The notes below the pieces were generated by a model. It searched no databases. It had not been told where the DNA came from and was given only the letters and a program-made list of their open reading frames with translations. Shown here in pieces: positions 32,549 through 42,244 of a DNA stretch of 64,000 bases (position 1 is its first letter; each line of letters begins with the position of its first letter). A program made the position numbers and the translations under genes. The stretch is from Pontibacter populi (GTDB taxonomy: Bacteria; Bacteroidota; Bacteroidia; Cytophagales; Hymenobacteraceae): the NCBI RefSeq assembly GCF_019336435.1, contig NZ_JAHWXQ010000003.1:186001-250000 (forward strand), read 5' to 3'.

Positions 32549-33874
32549 TTAATTTTTCATCGTTTCCATAGCGGCATATAAGCTGTTTTTGTCAGTGCCC
32601 GGTTTGTTAAAAAGCTGGCGCATGTCATCGGCTGCCGGGTGCTCAAATACTTCCAGGTCAAAGTAGCGTACAGCGGCAAGCAGATGGTCAAAAATATCGG
32701 CCATAATACCTTCATAGTAGGCCCAGCGCACATCATTGGCAAAAGCATAAATTTCTATCGGCATACCGGTTGTCGTTGGCTCCAACTGGCGCACCATCAT
32801 CGATAGTTCTTTGTGCACAAATTCGTTCTGTTCTAAATAAGCGCTGGCGTACGCCCTGAAAATTCCTGCATTGGTCATGTTACGGCCATTTATCAGCAGA
32901 CTTTTATCGATTTCGTTCTCTGTGTTATAGGAATTTATATGCTTTTGCCGCTCCTCCAGATAACTTCTGATAAGCTGAATTTTACTGAATCTACTAATAT
33001 CTTCCGGAGAAAGGTATTTTATGCTGGATATTTTAAGGTGAATTGAACGTTTGATACGGCGCCCGCCTGTGCGCTGCATACCGCGCCAGTTTTTAAACGA
33101 ATCAGAAATGAGGTAGTAAGTAGGGATGGTCGTAATTGTTTTATCCCAGTTCTGCACTTTTACGGTCGTCAGGTTAATCTCTGTCACATCACCGTCCGCG
33201 CCATATTTTTCCATCGTTATCCAGTCACCGATGCGCACCATATCGTTGGTGGAAACCTGAATGCTGGCTACAAAACCAAGAATTGTATCTTTAAACACCA
33301 GCAGCAGGATAGCTGAAGCCGCACCCATGGCAGTTATAAATGCCCATACTTCCTTGCCTGTCAAAAGGGAGAAGATGAGTATGCCTCCTATAAAGTATAA
33401 GAAGATAGAGACCACCTGCAGAAAGCTGTCAACCGGTTTGTCTTTAAATAACTCTGTCGTTTTAAGGTAATCTTTTAAGGACCGCAACAGAGCCCGAACT
33501 ATAGCTATGGCAAGCACTATAGTATACATGTCGGTGAGCGTGCGGAGTGGCTTTATCCAACCCGGGAAATGAGAAAACACTATTGGTAAGCTCTGTACCA
33601 CTATAATAAGCGGTATTATTTTAGCAAGATGCTTAAACGTTTTGTTCTGGATCAGGAAATCATCGAACTGGGTAGCAGTTTTATCGGAGAACTTCTGAGA
33701 TGCCCCCAACATTATTTTACGGGCTACTACGGCTGTGACATACACTAGCACAAGTACAATTCCCAGTAACAACAGCATGTTCATGTAAGTGGCTGATGTT
33801 TCGGGAATGCCCAGGCTTATAAAATGATTGTAAAAGAAGAGATTGATCTGGGAGGCAAGATTTGCAGTTTCCAT
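32549..33874 (-). CDS. MscS-family mechanosensitive channel
   Basis: About 441 residues from METANLASQINLFFYNHF. Four or five membrane helices (about 20-200) lead into the MscS core: FITAMGAASAILLLVFKDTILGFVASIQV (quoted in part) and MVRIGDWITM, then a C-terminal cytoplasmic domain (about 240-441). It resembles YbdG-type channels that relieve mild osmotic downshock. An upstream ATG at 33913 would add a doubtful head, so I prefer 33874. It is likely co-transcribed with the ceramidase-like gene. Confidence 0.88.
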   Translation of the reverse strand: METANLASQINLFFYNHFISLGIPETSATYMNMLLLLGIVLVLVYVTAVVARKIMLGASQKFSDKTATQFDDFLIQNKTFKHLAKIIPLIIVVQSLPIVFSHFPGWIKPLRTLTDMYTIVLAIAIVRALLRSLKDYLKTTELFKDKPVDSFLQVVSIFLYFIGGILIFSLLTGKEVWAFITAMGAASAILLLVFKDTILGFVASIQVSTNDMVRIGDWITMEKYGADGDVTEINLTTVKVQNWDKTITTIPTYYLISDSFKNWRGMQRTGGRRIKRSIHLKISSIKYLSPEDISRFSKIQLIRSYLEERQKHINSYNTENEIDKSLLINGRNMTNAGIFRAYASAYLEQNEFVHKELSMMVRQLEPTTTGMPIEIYAFANDVRWAYYEGIMADIFDHLLAAVRYFDLEVFEHPAADDMRQLFNKPGTDKNSLYAAMETMKN

Positions 33875-34210
33875 GCAAAAAAGGAATTGGTTGAAAGATG
33901 GATTGCCCGGCAAAGGTAAGAAAAATATAGGGAGGAAGCGGAAGCTGCTGAGCTACTGCACCAAATCTCTCTGGGATATTGTGTTTTATAGCTGTCCGTT
34001 ATTATTAGTGGCATTTCTGCAGATAATGTTTTCAGGTTTGGCAATAAGGTTTAATTTTGACGTTTCTAAAGTCCCGCGTTAAACTATAGGCACGGGCAAA
34101 GGCAATGGCAGCAGGGAAGGGGAAATGTGCCTTTTCAGATCAGCAACTATAGTTTCCTGACTTCTCCTACGAGCCACAGCGCAAAACCAGAAATTGGCTT
34201 AAAGCATTAT

Positions 34211-36478
34211 ATGGAACCGAATTTAGACCATCTTTTAAAGATAGCCACCGAGCTATCCATTACTATTAAGCAGGTTGAGGCTACCGCCGTTTTGCTTGAT
34301 GAAGGTGCTACCGTACCATTTATTTCCCGTTACCGAAAAGAAGCTACCGGCTCCCTGGATGAAGTACAGATCGCTGCTATCCGCGACAGGATGGAGCAAC
34401 TGCGTGAGCTGGACAAGCGCCGCGAAAGTATTCTTAAATCTATCCGTGAGCAGGAAAAACTAACACCGGAACTGGAAGCGCAGATCATGGCTGCTGAAAC
34501 TATGGCCGTGCTCGAAGATATTTACCTGCCTTACAAACCTAAGCGCCGCACCAAAGCAACTATAGCCCGCGAAAAAGGACTGGAGCCACTGGCACAACGC
34601 CTGTTTGAGCAGGAAAACTTTGACGTGGATGGCGAAGCAGCCAATTATATTTCGGAAGAGAAAGAAGTTAAAGATACTGCCGAAGCCCTTGCCGGAGCCC
34701 GCGATATTATGGCCGAGTGGATGAACGAGAACGCAGAAGCACGTGCCAGCATGCGCCAGCTTTTCGAGAAGAAAGGTGTGTTTAAGAGCCGCGTGATGAT
34801 GGGCAAGGAGGAAGAAGGCCAGAAGTTTAAAGATTACTTTGAGTGGGAAGAACCGATTGAGAAAGCTCCTTCGCACCGTATACTTGCCATGCGCCGCGGC
34901 GAAACCGAAAATGTGCTGATGCTGAGTGCCCAGCCCGAGGAAGAAGCAGCGCTCGAAAAACTTGAAGCTATGTTTGTGAAGGGTAACAACGCGGCATCGG
35001 AGCAGGTAAGGCTGGCAGCTAAAGATTGCTACAAGCGCATGCTTAAAATGAGCATGGAAACGGAAGTGCGCCTGAGCTCTAAAAAACGTGCCGACGAAGA
35101 AGCCATCCGGGTATTTGCCGATAACCTGCGCCAACTACTGCTTTCATCTCCGCTTGGTCAGAAAACTGTGCTGGCCCTTGACCCTGGTTTCAGGACAGGG
35201 GTTAAAACTGTAGTGTTGGATAAGCAGGGTAAACTGCTGCATAACGAAACGATTTACCCGCATACTGGTCAGCACAAAGAGCAGGAAGCAGCGCAAGCCG
35301 TACGCTACATGGTTACCCGGTTTAAGGTAGAAGCTATTGCTATTGGGAACGGTACGGCCAGCCGCGAAACCGAGGCCTTTGTGAAAAGCCTGAAATTGCC
35401 TGCTTCAGTGATGGTGGTAATGGTAAATGAGAGTGGTGCTTCGATCTATTCAGCTTCAGAAGTTGCCCGCGAGGAATTCCCGGACCAGGATGTAACAGTG
35501 CGTGGCGCTGTATCCATTGGCCGTCGTTTATTGGACCCGCTTGCCGAACTGGTAAAAATCGACCCGAAAAGTATTGGTGTAGGTCAGTACCAGCACGATG
35601 TGGATCAATCTGCGCTGAAGCACTCGCTGGATGACGTAGTAATGAGTTGCGTGAATGCCGTGGGTGTGGAAGTAAATACTGCCAGCAAGCAGCTTTTAAC
35701 TTATGTTTCCGGTTTAGGACCAGCTTTGGCCCAGAATATAGTTGAGTACCGTAACGAAAATGGCCCTTTCAGAACCAGAACGGAGCTTAAAAAAGTGGCC
35801 CGCTTAGGCGAAAAGGCTTTTGAGCAGGCTGCAGGTTTCTTAAGAATCCGTGATGCTAAAAACCCGCTGGATGCCTCTGCAGTTCACCCTGAAAGTTATC
35901 CTATAGTGGAGCAAATGGCAAAAGACTTAGGTGTAACTGTGCTGGACCTGATGCAGAAAGATGAGCTGCGCAAACAGATCAACCTGAAGAAGTATGTAAC
36001 CGAGACTGTTGGTTTGCCAACGCTGCAGGATATTGTGAGTGAACTGTCCAAACCAGGCCGTGACCCACGCCAAACGTTCGAAGCTTTCAGCTTTACCGAA
36101 GGCGTGAACGAGATAAAAGACCTGCGTGAGGGCATGAAGCTGCCGGGTATTGTTACCAACATAACCGCTTTTGGCGCTTTCGTAGACCTTGGCGTGCACC
36201 AAGACGGCCTTGTACACGTGAGCCATTTATCTGACCGGTTTGTAACCAACCCGCATGATGTGGTAAAAGTTGGTCAGAAGGTTGAAGTTACGGTGCTGGA
36301 AGTGGATGCCAACCGCAAACGTATTTCGCTGAGCATGAAAGGCGATCCGGCTGCCCCTAAACCAGCAAGAGATGGTAACAGAGACCGTAGTAACAGTAAA
36401 AATGCTGGCAAGAAAGAAGAAGAACCAATGGATGATTTCCAGGCGAAGCTGGCCAAGCTGAAAGGTATGTTTAAGTAA
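34211..36478 (+). CDS. tex: Tex-family RNA-binding protein
   Basis: About 755 residues from MEPNLDHLLKIATELSI. Order: an N-terminal helical domain (VPFISRYRKEATGSLDEVQ), a YqgF/RNase-H-like domain (VLALDPGFRTGVKTVVLD), HhH motifs (LGPALAQNIVEYRNENGPF) and a C-terminal S1 domain (GMKLPGIVTNITAFGAFVDL, LVHVSHLSDRFV). Tex proteins bind RNA and help transcription. A 28-residue extension from 34127 is rejected since the conserved start is MEPNLDHL. It ends at the terminator 36518-36554. Confidence 0.93.
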   Translation: MEPNLDHLLKIATELSITIKQVEATAVLLDEGATVPFISRYRKEATGSLDEVQIAAIRDRMEQLRELDKRRESILKSIREQEKLTPELEAQIMAAETMAVLEDIYLPYKPKRRTKATIAREKGLEPLAQRLFEQENFDVDGEAANYISEEKEVKDTAEALAGARDIMAEWMNENAEARASMRQLFEKKGVFKSRVMMGKEEEGQKFKDYFEWEEPIEKAPSHRILAMRRGETENVLMLSAQPEEEAALEKLEAMFVKGNNAASEQVRLAAKDCYKRMLKMSMETEVRLSSKKRADEEAIRVFADNLRQLLLSSPLGQKTVLALDPGFRTGVKTVVLDKQGKLLHNETIYPHTGQHKEQEAAQAVRYMVTRFKVEAIAIGNGTASRETEAFVKSLKLPASVMVVMVNESGASIYSASEVAREEFPDQDVTVRGAVSIGRRLLDPLAELVKIDPKSIGVGQYQHDVDQSALKHSLDDVVMSCVNAVGVEVNTASKQLLTYVSGLGPALAQNIVEYRNENGPFRTRTELKKVARLGEKAFEQAAGFLRIRDAKNPLDASAVHPESYPIVEQMAKDLGVTVLDLMQKDELRKQINLKKYVTETVGLPTLQDIVSELSKPGRDPRQTFEAFSFTEGVNEIKDLREGMKLPGIVTNITAFGAFVDLGVHQDGLVHVSHLSDRFVTNPHDVVKVGQKVEVTVLEVDANRKRISLSMKGDPAAPKPARDGNRDRSNSKNAGKKEEEPMDDFQAKLAKLKGMFK

Positions 36479-36517
36479 GATTATGTTATCATAACTATAG
36501 GCTCAGGCTTAAAAGAC

Positions 36518-36554
36518 AAAAAAGCCCTCCGAAATAATACTGGAGGGCTTTTTT
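36518..36554 (+). terminator. Intrinsic terminator after tex
   Basis: AAAAAAGCCCTCC, 11-base loop, GGAGGGCTTTTTT: a perfect 13-bp stem with T-tract. Confidence 0.9.
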
Positions 36555-36768
36555 GTTTGTAATTCAAAGCTGTTTTTATAATAACTTCTATAGTTATAGT
36601 TGATATTTTAGATAAGTAATCCAATAGAAAATAATCACGTTAAAGCGCTGTTCTTATCGGGCGATTTACTGGTTCAGGATTATGCCATTTTAAAATATAT
36701 AATATTGAATATTTTGAAAGCAAGATATTTTCATAAACCTTTGCCGGAATATTTTTAACCAACTTTAT

Positions 36769-37401
36769 ATGAAAACCAAATTTTTACTAGCATTGCTGTT
36801 TGTAGTAGGCCTAGGGTTTACATCAATGGCACAATCAATTTCTGTTGGCCCACGCATTGGTGCTACTTTTGCTAAAATTAATGTGTCTGATGAAGATGAC
36901 TTCAATGATGAAGTTAAATCAAACACAGGTGTTCAGATCGGCGCAGTTGCTAATGTAATGATCAATGACATGTTCTCTATTCAGCCTGAGCTTCTTTTAA
37001 TCCAGAAAGGTTTTAAAATTGAAGACGGTGGTGAAGGTATAAGAGTTAAAACAAACTACCTGGAACTGCCTGTTCTTGCTAAGGTTAAATTCGGTACAGA
37101 AGAACTGCACGGATTTGTAACAGCTGGACCTACTGCAGGTTACTTAATGAATGGCAAAATGACCATGGAATTTGATGGTGAAGAAGAGTCTGAAGACCTT
37201 GAGTTTGACGATACTGATAACAGATTTGAGCTTGGAGCTAGCTTTGGTGTTGGCTTAGGTTACAAAGTAGGTGCAGGCACTCTAAACTTAGATGTTCGTT
37301 ATGGTCTTGGTTTATCAAGCCTGTATGAAACTGAAGGAGATGAGCCAAAAACAAAAAACAACGTATTTGGTGTTTCTTTAGCTTACCTGTTCAGCTTGTA
37401 A
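36769..37401 (+). CDS. Outer-membrane beta-barrel protein (PorT-like)
   Basis: 210 residues. A signal peptide (MKTKFLLALLFVVGLGFTSMAQ) is followed by barrel strands: ISVGPRIGATFAKINV, FSIQPELLLIQKGF, VKTNYLELPVLAKVKF and a final VFGVSLAYLFSL. Acidic loops (DEDDFNDEVKS, GEEESEDLEFDDTDN) are conspicuous. Function is unknown. The gene is more AT-rich than most neighbours and, by eye, has no TATAGTT/AACTATA motif, unusual here. It is monocistronic with terminator 37421-37452. Confidence 0.85.
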   Translation: MKTKFLLALLFVVGLGFTSMAQSISVGPRIGATFAKINVSDEDDFNDEVKSNTGVQIGAVANVMINDMFSIQPELLLIQKGFKIEDGGEGIRVKTNYLELPVLAKVKFGTEELHGFVTAGPTAGYLMNGKMTMEFDGEEESEDLEFDDTDNRFELGASFGVGLGYKVGAGTLNLDVRYGLGLSSLYETEGDEPKTKNNVFGVSLAYLFSL

Positions 37402-37420
37402 TTAGTACTGAAACCATTTT

Positions 37421-37452
37421 AAAAGAGGCCCTGCGAAAGCAGGGCCTCTTTT
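37421..37452 (+). terminator. Intrinsic terminator with GAAA loop
   Basis: AAAAGAGGCCCTGC-GAAA-GCAGGGCCTCTTTT: a perfect 14-bp stem capped by a GNRA-type tetraloop. Confidence 0.9.
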
Positions 37453-37529
37453 ATTTTCACCGCATTTGATTTGTTATAAAACTATAGCTGGTGCGTTATT
37501 TGTTAAGTATAATATCTAACATGCGAATA

Positions 37530-38126
37530 ATGAAGAATTCTAAAATAGGCTTTGCTATAGTTGTATTGCTGTTAATTATAGTTAGTTTTTCGTGCAAACA
37601 GGCCAGTGACCTGAAAGCATTTACTGAAGCCAACTATAAACTACAGGGTATAGAAGATCTGCGGCTGAACGGGGTGGATGTGACAGATAAACGCACGCCA
37701 TTCGATTTCAGAACAGCAGAAGGCGACAGTCTTTTGTCAGCTTTTACAACCAATAACCTGAACGCTACTACCACACTTTTTCTGGAAGTAGAGATGAAGG
37801 AACCGGAAGTTACCCGCTCGATGCAGATAACCAACCTGGAATGGCAGCTTTTAGTGGATGGCAAAGAAACCCTAACCGGTACAGTAGAAAATCCGCTGGA
37901 TTTACAGAACGGACTAAACGAATTGCCGGTATCCTCTACAGTTACCCTTGCTGAAGTAGAAGGACTGCAGAACTATGAGGGTTTTTCTACTTTAACTACC
38001 CTAATTGCAAAAGGGAAAGATGTGCGCGACCGCCTAGTCTTCAGGATAAAGCCGACTATAAAAACCCCGGTCGGCAATGTCACTTTACCCGATTATATTA
38101 CAGTTGGCCAGCCGGCAGGCAGCTGA
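37530..38126 (+). CDS. Lipoprotein, paralogue of 39296-39889
   Basis: About 198 residues from MKNSKIGFAIVVLLLIIVSFSC (lipobox SFSC). The body has YKLQGIEDLRLNGVDVTDK, LTTNNLNATTTLFLEVEM-like strands and ITNLEWQLLVDGKETLTGT. The gene at 39296 has the matching blocks YDLAGIDAVNLNGVSLL, NNNLAATSTLGLQVTL, LKWQLLVDGKQAVSGL and LQIKPTIQTSIGPLELPAYITV. The two share the whole plan, so they are duplicates; residue positions match with few gaps. Function unknown. I chose 37530 over the alternative starts 37491 and 37521 by analogy with the paralogue start MKNTRK. Confidence 0.72.
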   Translation: MKNSKIGFAIVVLLLIIVSFSCKQASDLKAFTEANYKLQGIEDLRLNGVDVTDKRTPFDFRTAEGDSLLSAFTTNNLNATTTLFLEVEMKEPEVTRSMQITNLEWQLLVDGKETLTGTVENPLDLQNGLNELPVSSTVTLAEVEGLQNYEGFSTLTTLIAKGKDVRDRLVFRIKPTIKTPVGNVTLPDYITVGQPAGS

Positions 38127-38261
38127 CCCAGCGCAAAAATATAGTTCTTGTAAATTCGTTAAGATAAATGAGTTGCAGATTTAAAGCGGCGCATTTTTGG
38201 CAACAATCTTGCATATACAGCACTACCGATCTGTTTTAATCCGGCTGATTTATTTAAAGAT

Positions 38262-39149
38262 ATGATGAACTCAACTATAAAAAGACTGACACTGGCCCTG
38301 GTGCTGCTTGTGGCGCCGGTTGTTATAGTGCAATCGTCAGCGACTACTACAACCAAAGTAACTGCCACCAGAGCAGGTGCCCGCGATATTGTAAAAGAGA
38401 TTATTGATGTAGTGGGTTTAAAACCACGTTTCGAGCTGCGTGCTGCTAATATTGAGAATGCTGCCGCCGTAATTTACAATGGCGAAAGATACATTTTATA
38501 CAACGAAGACTTCCTGGCGGCTATTAACAACGCCGTGCATACCGATTGGGGCGGCGTAAGTATTCTGGCGCACGAGATCGGACATCACCTGAACGGGCAT
38601 ACCCTAAGCAGAGCAGGCAGCAATCCAGCAGATGAACTGGAGGCCGATGAGTTTTCTGGGTTTGTCTTGCGCAAGATGGGTGCAAGCCTGGCAGAGGCAC
38701 AGGCAGCTATAAACCTGCTTTCAGAAGAGCATACCTCTGCTACACACCCGGGCCGAAGCTACCGCCTTGCCTCTATCAGTAAAGGCTGGCGCAATGCCGA
38801 TTCGCAGTTAATGGCAAGCTCGCATGGGCAGCAGCCTGATCGTAATGAGATTGTATCACGGTCAGCTACAAGGCAACAGCCGCAAGTGCAGCGCGCTTCC
38901 CTCGATAGCCGGAATATCCTGAGCCGGGTATATTTTTCATCCATACCAAACGAGGAGTTTTATGTAACCAAGCATCTGCAACTGGTGCATGTAACCAGCG
39001 ACGGAGCCAGGGTAATAGGTAAATTGTCGAAAACGAATAACCGCAATTATCCTTATTATTTTGAAAGCGACCATCTGCAGCCACTGTTTGTAACGGACCG
39101 GGGCTCAGTAGTAAACCAACAGGGGCAACGCGTAGGCTACCTTACCTAA
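38262..39149 (+). CDS. M48-type zinc metalloprotease
   Basis: 295 residues. A signal-like N-terminus (MMNSTIKRLTLALVLLVAPVVIVQS) is followed by the HExxH motif ILAHEIGHHLNGHT at about residue 107 and the third ligand in ADELEADEFSGF-like helix. It probably acts in the periplasm or outer membrane. The C-terminal 120 residues (VQRASLDSRNILSRVYF) lack a recognised domain. It stands between two paralogous lipoproteins. Confidence 0.85.
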   Translation: MMNSTIKRLTLALVLLVAPVVIVQSSATTTTKVTATRAGARDIVKEIIDVVGLKPRFELRAANIENAAAVIYNGERYILYNEDFLAAINNAVHTDWGGVSILAHEIGHHLNGHTLSRAGSNPADELEADEFSGFVLRKMGASLAEAQAAINLLSEEHTSATHPGRSYRLASISKGWRNADSQLMASSHGQQPDRNEIVSRSATRQQPQVQRASLDSRNILSRVYFSSIPNEEFYVTKHLQLVHVTSDGARVIGKLSKTNNRNYPYYFESDHLQPLFVTDRGSVVNQQGQRVGYLT

Positions 39150-39154
39150 ACTAT

Positions 39155-39180
39155 AAACAGCCACCCTAAAGTGGCTGTTT
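39155..39180 (+). terminator. Intrinsic terminator after M48 protease
   Basis: AAACAGCCAC, 6-base loop, GTGGCTGTTT: a perfect 10-bp stem, preceded by an AACTATA motif overlapping the stop codon. Confidence 0.75.
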
Positions 39181-39295
39181 CTGTTTGCGCTAAATTTTAT
39201 AGTTTGCAGAAACAGATATTATATGATCGTATAAAGTGACTATAGATGTTTCCTTATAGTTCGGGTGTTTTGAGCTTTATACTTAACTTTACTTT

Positions 39296-39889
39296 ATGAA
39301 GAATACCAGAAAACTGAATATACTTTCGCTTGCCGTATGGTTGCTGTTGCCCTTTTTTATAGTTGGGTGCAGCACTAAAAGTGATGTAGATGCCTTTAAA
39401 GAAGCAAAATATGACCTGGCAGGCATAGATGCCGTGAACCTGAATGGTGTGAGCCTGCTGAATAAATCCGATATCAGTGACTTTTCGTTTTCAGAAGCTA
39501 GCAGGCTTTTTAGTGCTGTATCAAATAACAACCTGGCGGCTACGTCCACTTTAGGCCTGCAGGTAACGCTACCGGAAGGCAGTAAAGACAGAACCATGAC
39601 GGTGAACCAACTGAAATGGCAATTGCTGGTAGATGGCAAGCAGGCAGTAAGCGGACTTGTAGATAAACCTGTAGAACTAAAAGACGGATTGAACACCATA
39701 ACGGTATCTTCGCTGGTGAAACTTGCTGAAGACCAGGGACGTGTAGATCTTAACCAGGTATTGCAACTGGCATCGCTTTTAAACAAGGATGGAGGCAACA
39801 AGCCGGCTGTTTCGTTACAGATCAAGCCAACTATACAGACGTCTATCGGGCCGTTAGAGCTCCCAGCCTACATCACGGTAACTAAGTAA
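39296..39889 (+). CDS. Lipoprotein, paralogue of 37530-38126
   Basis: 197 residues, lipobox VGCS preceded by MKNTRKLNILSLAVWLLLPFFI. The shared blocks with the 37530 protein are listed there. It adds a short polar insertion (DQGRVDLNQVLQLASLLNKDG). Beta-sandwich-like repeats suggest an LEA-type or Ig-type fold, but this is a guess. It follows the M48 gene after a terminator, so it probably has its own promoter. Confidence 0.72.
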   Translation: MKNTRKLNILSLAVWLLLPFFIVGCSTKSDVDAFKEAKYDLAGIDAVNLNGVSLLNKSDISDFSFSEASRLFSAVSNNNLAATSTLGLQVTLPEGSKDRTMTVNQLKWQLLVDGKQAVSGLVDKPVELKDGLNTITVSSLVKLAEDQGRVDLNQVLQLASLLNKDGGNKPAVSLQIKPTIQTSIGPLELPAYITVTK

Positions 39890-40007
39890 TGTAATATTTT
39901 TAGATAAGATTTAAAGTTTTTATAACTTTTTAAAAAACCTGCCGTAGTGTGGCACATTCCTTGTATTTGTTGTGTTAACCGCATAGAAACAACTTAAAGC
40001 CAAGGAA

Positions 40008-40208
40008 ATGAACACAGATGTAAATATTAGCCGCGACCAGTTATCTACTAACAGCACTGTTAAAAATACAATGTTGAATGGCTGGGTGAAGATGGGAAAC
40101 GTAATAGCTCAGACCGATAGAATAACGACAGCAATAGCAAGCGACCCTTTTAAGAAGTTTAATTCACAACTGGCTATTCGTGGCCAGAGAAGCTGGATAC
40201 GCTGGTAG
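40008..40208 (+). CDS. Small hypothetical protein
   Basis: 66 residues (MNTDVNISRDQLSTNSTVKN…IRGQRSWIRW). Soluble and polar, no signal. No family recognised. Support is limited to a clean ATG, a convincing upstream gap and coding-like composition. It lies between a lipoprotein gene and the M28 peptidase. Confidence 0.5.
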   Translation: MNTDVNISRDQLSTNSTVKNTMLNGWVKMGNVIAQTDRITTAIASDPFKKFNSQLAIRGQRSWIRW

Positions 40209-40262
40209 GTTGATTAAGCAGGGCTATTGTTTTATTACGCGCCTTATGCTTAATTTGACCTT

Positions 40263-41177
40263 ATGATATACAGACTTATACTTGGGGCTTTTTTAGCTCT
40301 ACCGTTGGCCGGACTTGCACAGCAACCTTTGCTGCAGTCCGGCCAATTGCTTACAGACGTACGCATCCTATCTGCAGATTCGTTGGGTGGCCGTTCAAGC
40401 GGAACCGAAGGCAGCCTGATGGCACAGGACTATATCATCAAACGCTTTAGTGAGATCGGTCTCAAAGCTTTTAACAACAACTATAGGCAGCAGTTTAAAA
40501 TTGCGAACCGAAATGGTTCGGAACTGGAGGGCACCAACCTGGTAGGCTATATTCCCGGAAAATCAGGCAAAGCAATTGTTATTACTGCTCACTACGACCA
40601 TGTGGGCATCCGGAATGGCGAAGTATATAACGGGGCCGATGATAACGCCTCAGGCGTGGCTGCGCTGCTGGCCGCCGCTACCTACTTTAAAAATACCACT
40701 CCTAACCATACGCTTATTTTCGTGGCTCCGGATGCCGAAGAAAAAGGCCTGCAGGGTGCGAATACTTTCCTTAATAGCCCACCGGTTCCGTTGCAGGACA
40801 TCCTGCTGAATGTGAACATGGATATGCTCGGTATTAATGCAAAAGGCGAACTATACGCCAGCGGTACTTTCCATAATCCATCTTTTAAACAGCTTTTAGA
40901 AAAGGTTAAACCACGTGAGCACGCCAGACTTGTACTCGGCCACGATAAACCCGAACAGGGGCACAACGACTGGACCAATCAGTCAGACCATTTTCAGTTT
41001 CATAAGCGCAAGATTCCATTTATCTACTTTGGTGTTGAAGACCATGCGCATTACCATAAACCAACCGACGAGTTTAAGCAGATCAATCAGCAGTTCTTCC
41101 CGGACGCAGCTGCACTTGTTATCGAGTTTATAGGTATAGCTGACCGAAAATTAAGCAGCAAGCAGCAGTCAAAATAA
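40263..41177 (+). CDS. M28-family zinc aminopeptidase
   Basis: 304 residues with a signal peptide (MIYRLILGAFLALPLAGLAQ). Zinc-ligand motifs in order: VITAHYDHVGI, NGADDNASGVAALL, DAEEKGLQGANTF, VNMDMLGIN and HAHYHKPTDEF. These are the M28 co-catalytic zinc site. It should release N-terminal residues in the periplasm. The SGTEGSLMAQDYIIKRF region is the usual M28 start. Confidence 0.92.
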   Translation: MIYRLILGAFLALPLAGLAQQPLLQSGQLLTDVRILSADSLGGRSSGTEGSLMAQDYIIKRFSEIGLKAFNNNYRQQFKIANRNGSELEGTNLVGYIPGKSGKAIVITAHYDHVGIRNGEVYNGADDNASGVAALLAAATYFKNTTPNHTLIFVAPDAEEKGLQGANTFLNSPPVPLQDILLNVNMDMLGINAKGELYASGTFHNPSFKQLLEKVKPREHARLVLGHDKPEQGHNDWTNQSDHFQFHKRKIPFIYFGVEDHAHYHKPTDEFKQINQQFFPDAAALVIEFIGIADRKLSSKQQSK

Positions 41178-41381
41178 AGTTGGAAAGGATATATTACATT
41201 ATTTTGATATAATGATGTAATTATCTTTTTTTGCCTATCTTTTTATAGTATCCAGCGTAGATTAAAACAGCTAATTGGTACGTTAGTTCTTTAAGTGCCT
41301 TTACTGCAGCGTTTTGTATTTTTCTAAGCAGTTAGCAACTTACTTTTCTTTCACTTGCACCCTTAATAACCTGTGTTTAAC

Positions 41382-42152
41382 ATGAACAGGAATAGTATAG
41401 TTTTTTTACTTTTACTCTGCTTTGTTTTTGCATGGTCTGCTGCTGCAGGGCAATCTTCGTTGCTGAAGCGGATGCAGGAAAGCAAGATTCCTGAGCGTGG
41501 TATAGTTGTGTTGGGAACAGCCGGAATTGCTGCCGTACGCAGCGATATTTGCGGATCACCGGATTGTAACGAGTTCAGACCTGTTTTCGGAATAGGAGCC
41601 ATGTATAAGTTCGACCCGATCTGGTCTGCAAGCATGAACCTGGACTATGTTAAACTGGGTGCTACCGAAAAAGACCCGACACGCCCCCGTAACCTCTCCT
41701 TCAGAACAGATGTAATTGAGCTTTCCGGCTCTGTACTCTATAATTTACTGGATGCTTACAGTGGTTCGGGCGGGTACCGTTCGTCGCGCAAGCGTTTTGT
41801 AGTGCCGTACGCTAAAATGGGCGCAGGTATTATTTACTATACGGCCACTTCATACCCTGGCAGCGGCGACCTCGACGAATCCCAGACAACGTATGACCCC
41901 GAACGGAAATACCCGGCCATTGGTATAGTTGTACCATTTGGTGGTGGTTTAAGGTTCCGTTTTTCAGACCAGATAAGCGTGGCTCCGGAGCTTATTTACC
42001 ACCTTACCTCCAGCGATTATCTTGATAATGTGGGGCCGCGCCTGGCTCCCGGCAAAAGCAGAGACCATTTTGCCTTAGCCGTTATCAGGCTGATGTACAC
42101 ACCGGAAATAAAAACCAATATCTTTACCCGCAAAGCCCAGACAGGCAAGTAA
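41382..42152 (+). CDS. Exported hypothetical barrel-like protein
   Basis: About 256 residues from MNRNSIVFLLLLCFVFAWSAAAG. Barrel-type strands include VFGIGAMYKFDPIWSASMNLDYV, FVVPYAKMGAGIIYY and IVVPFGGGLRFRFSDQISVAPELIYHL (quoted in part), so it is probably in the outer membrane. I do not recognise the family. A GTG start three codons earlier is possible. Confidence 0.7.
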   Translation: MNRNSIVFLLLLCFVFAWSAAAGQSSLLKRMQESKIPERGIVVLGTAGIAAVRSDICGSPDCNEFRPVFGIGAMYKFDPIWSASMNLDYVKLGATEKDPTRPRNLSFRTDVIELSGSVLYNLLDAYSGSGGYRSSRKRFVVPYAKMGAGIIYYTATSYPGSGDLDESQTTYDPERKYPAIGIVVPFGGGLRFRFSDQISVAPELIYHLTSSDYLDNVGPRLAPGKSRDHFALAVIRLMYTPEIKTNIFTRKAQTGK

Positions 42153-42244
42153 GCGGCTATAGTTTAACCAGAGTTATCGGGTGCCGTAGTGTAACTATAC
42201 ATTTCCTTGCCGGTTGGCAGGGTTATACTTGTAAAGGACGCACT

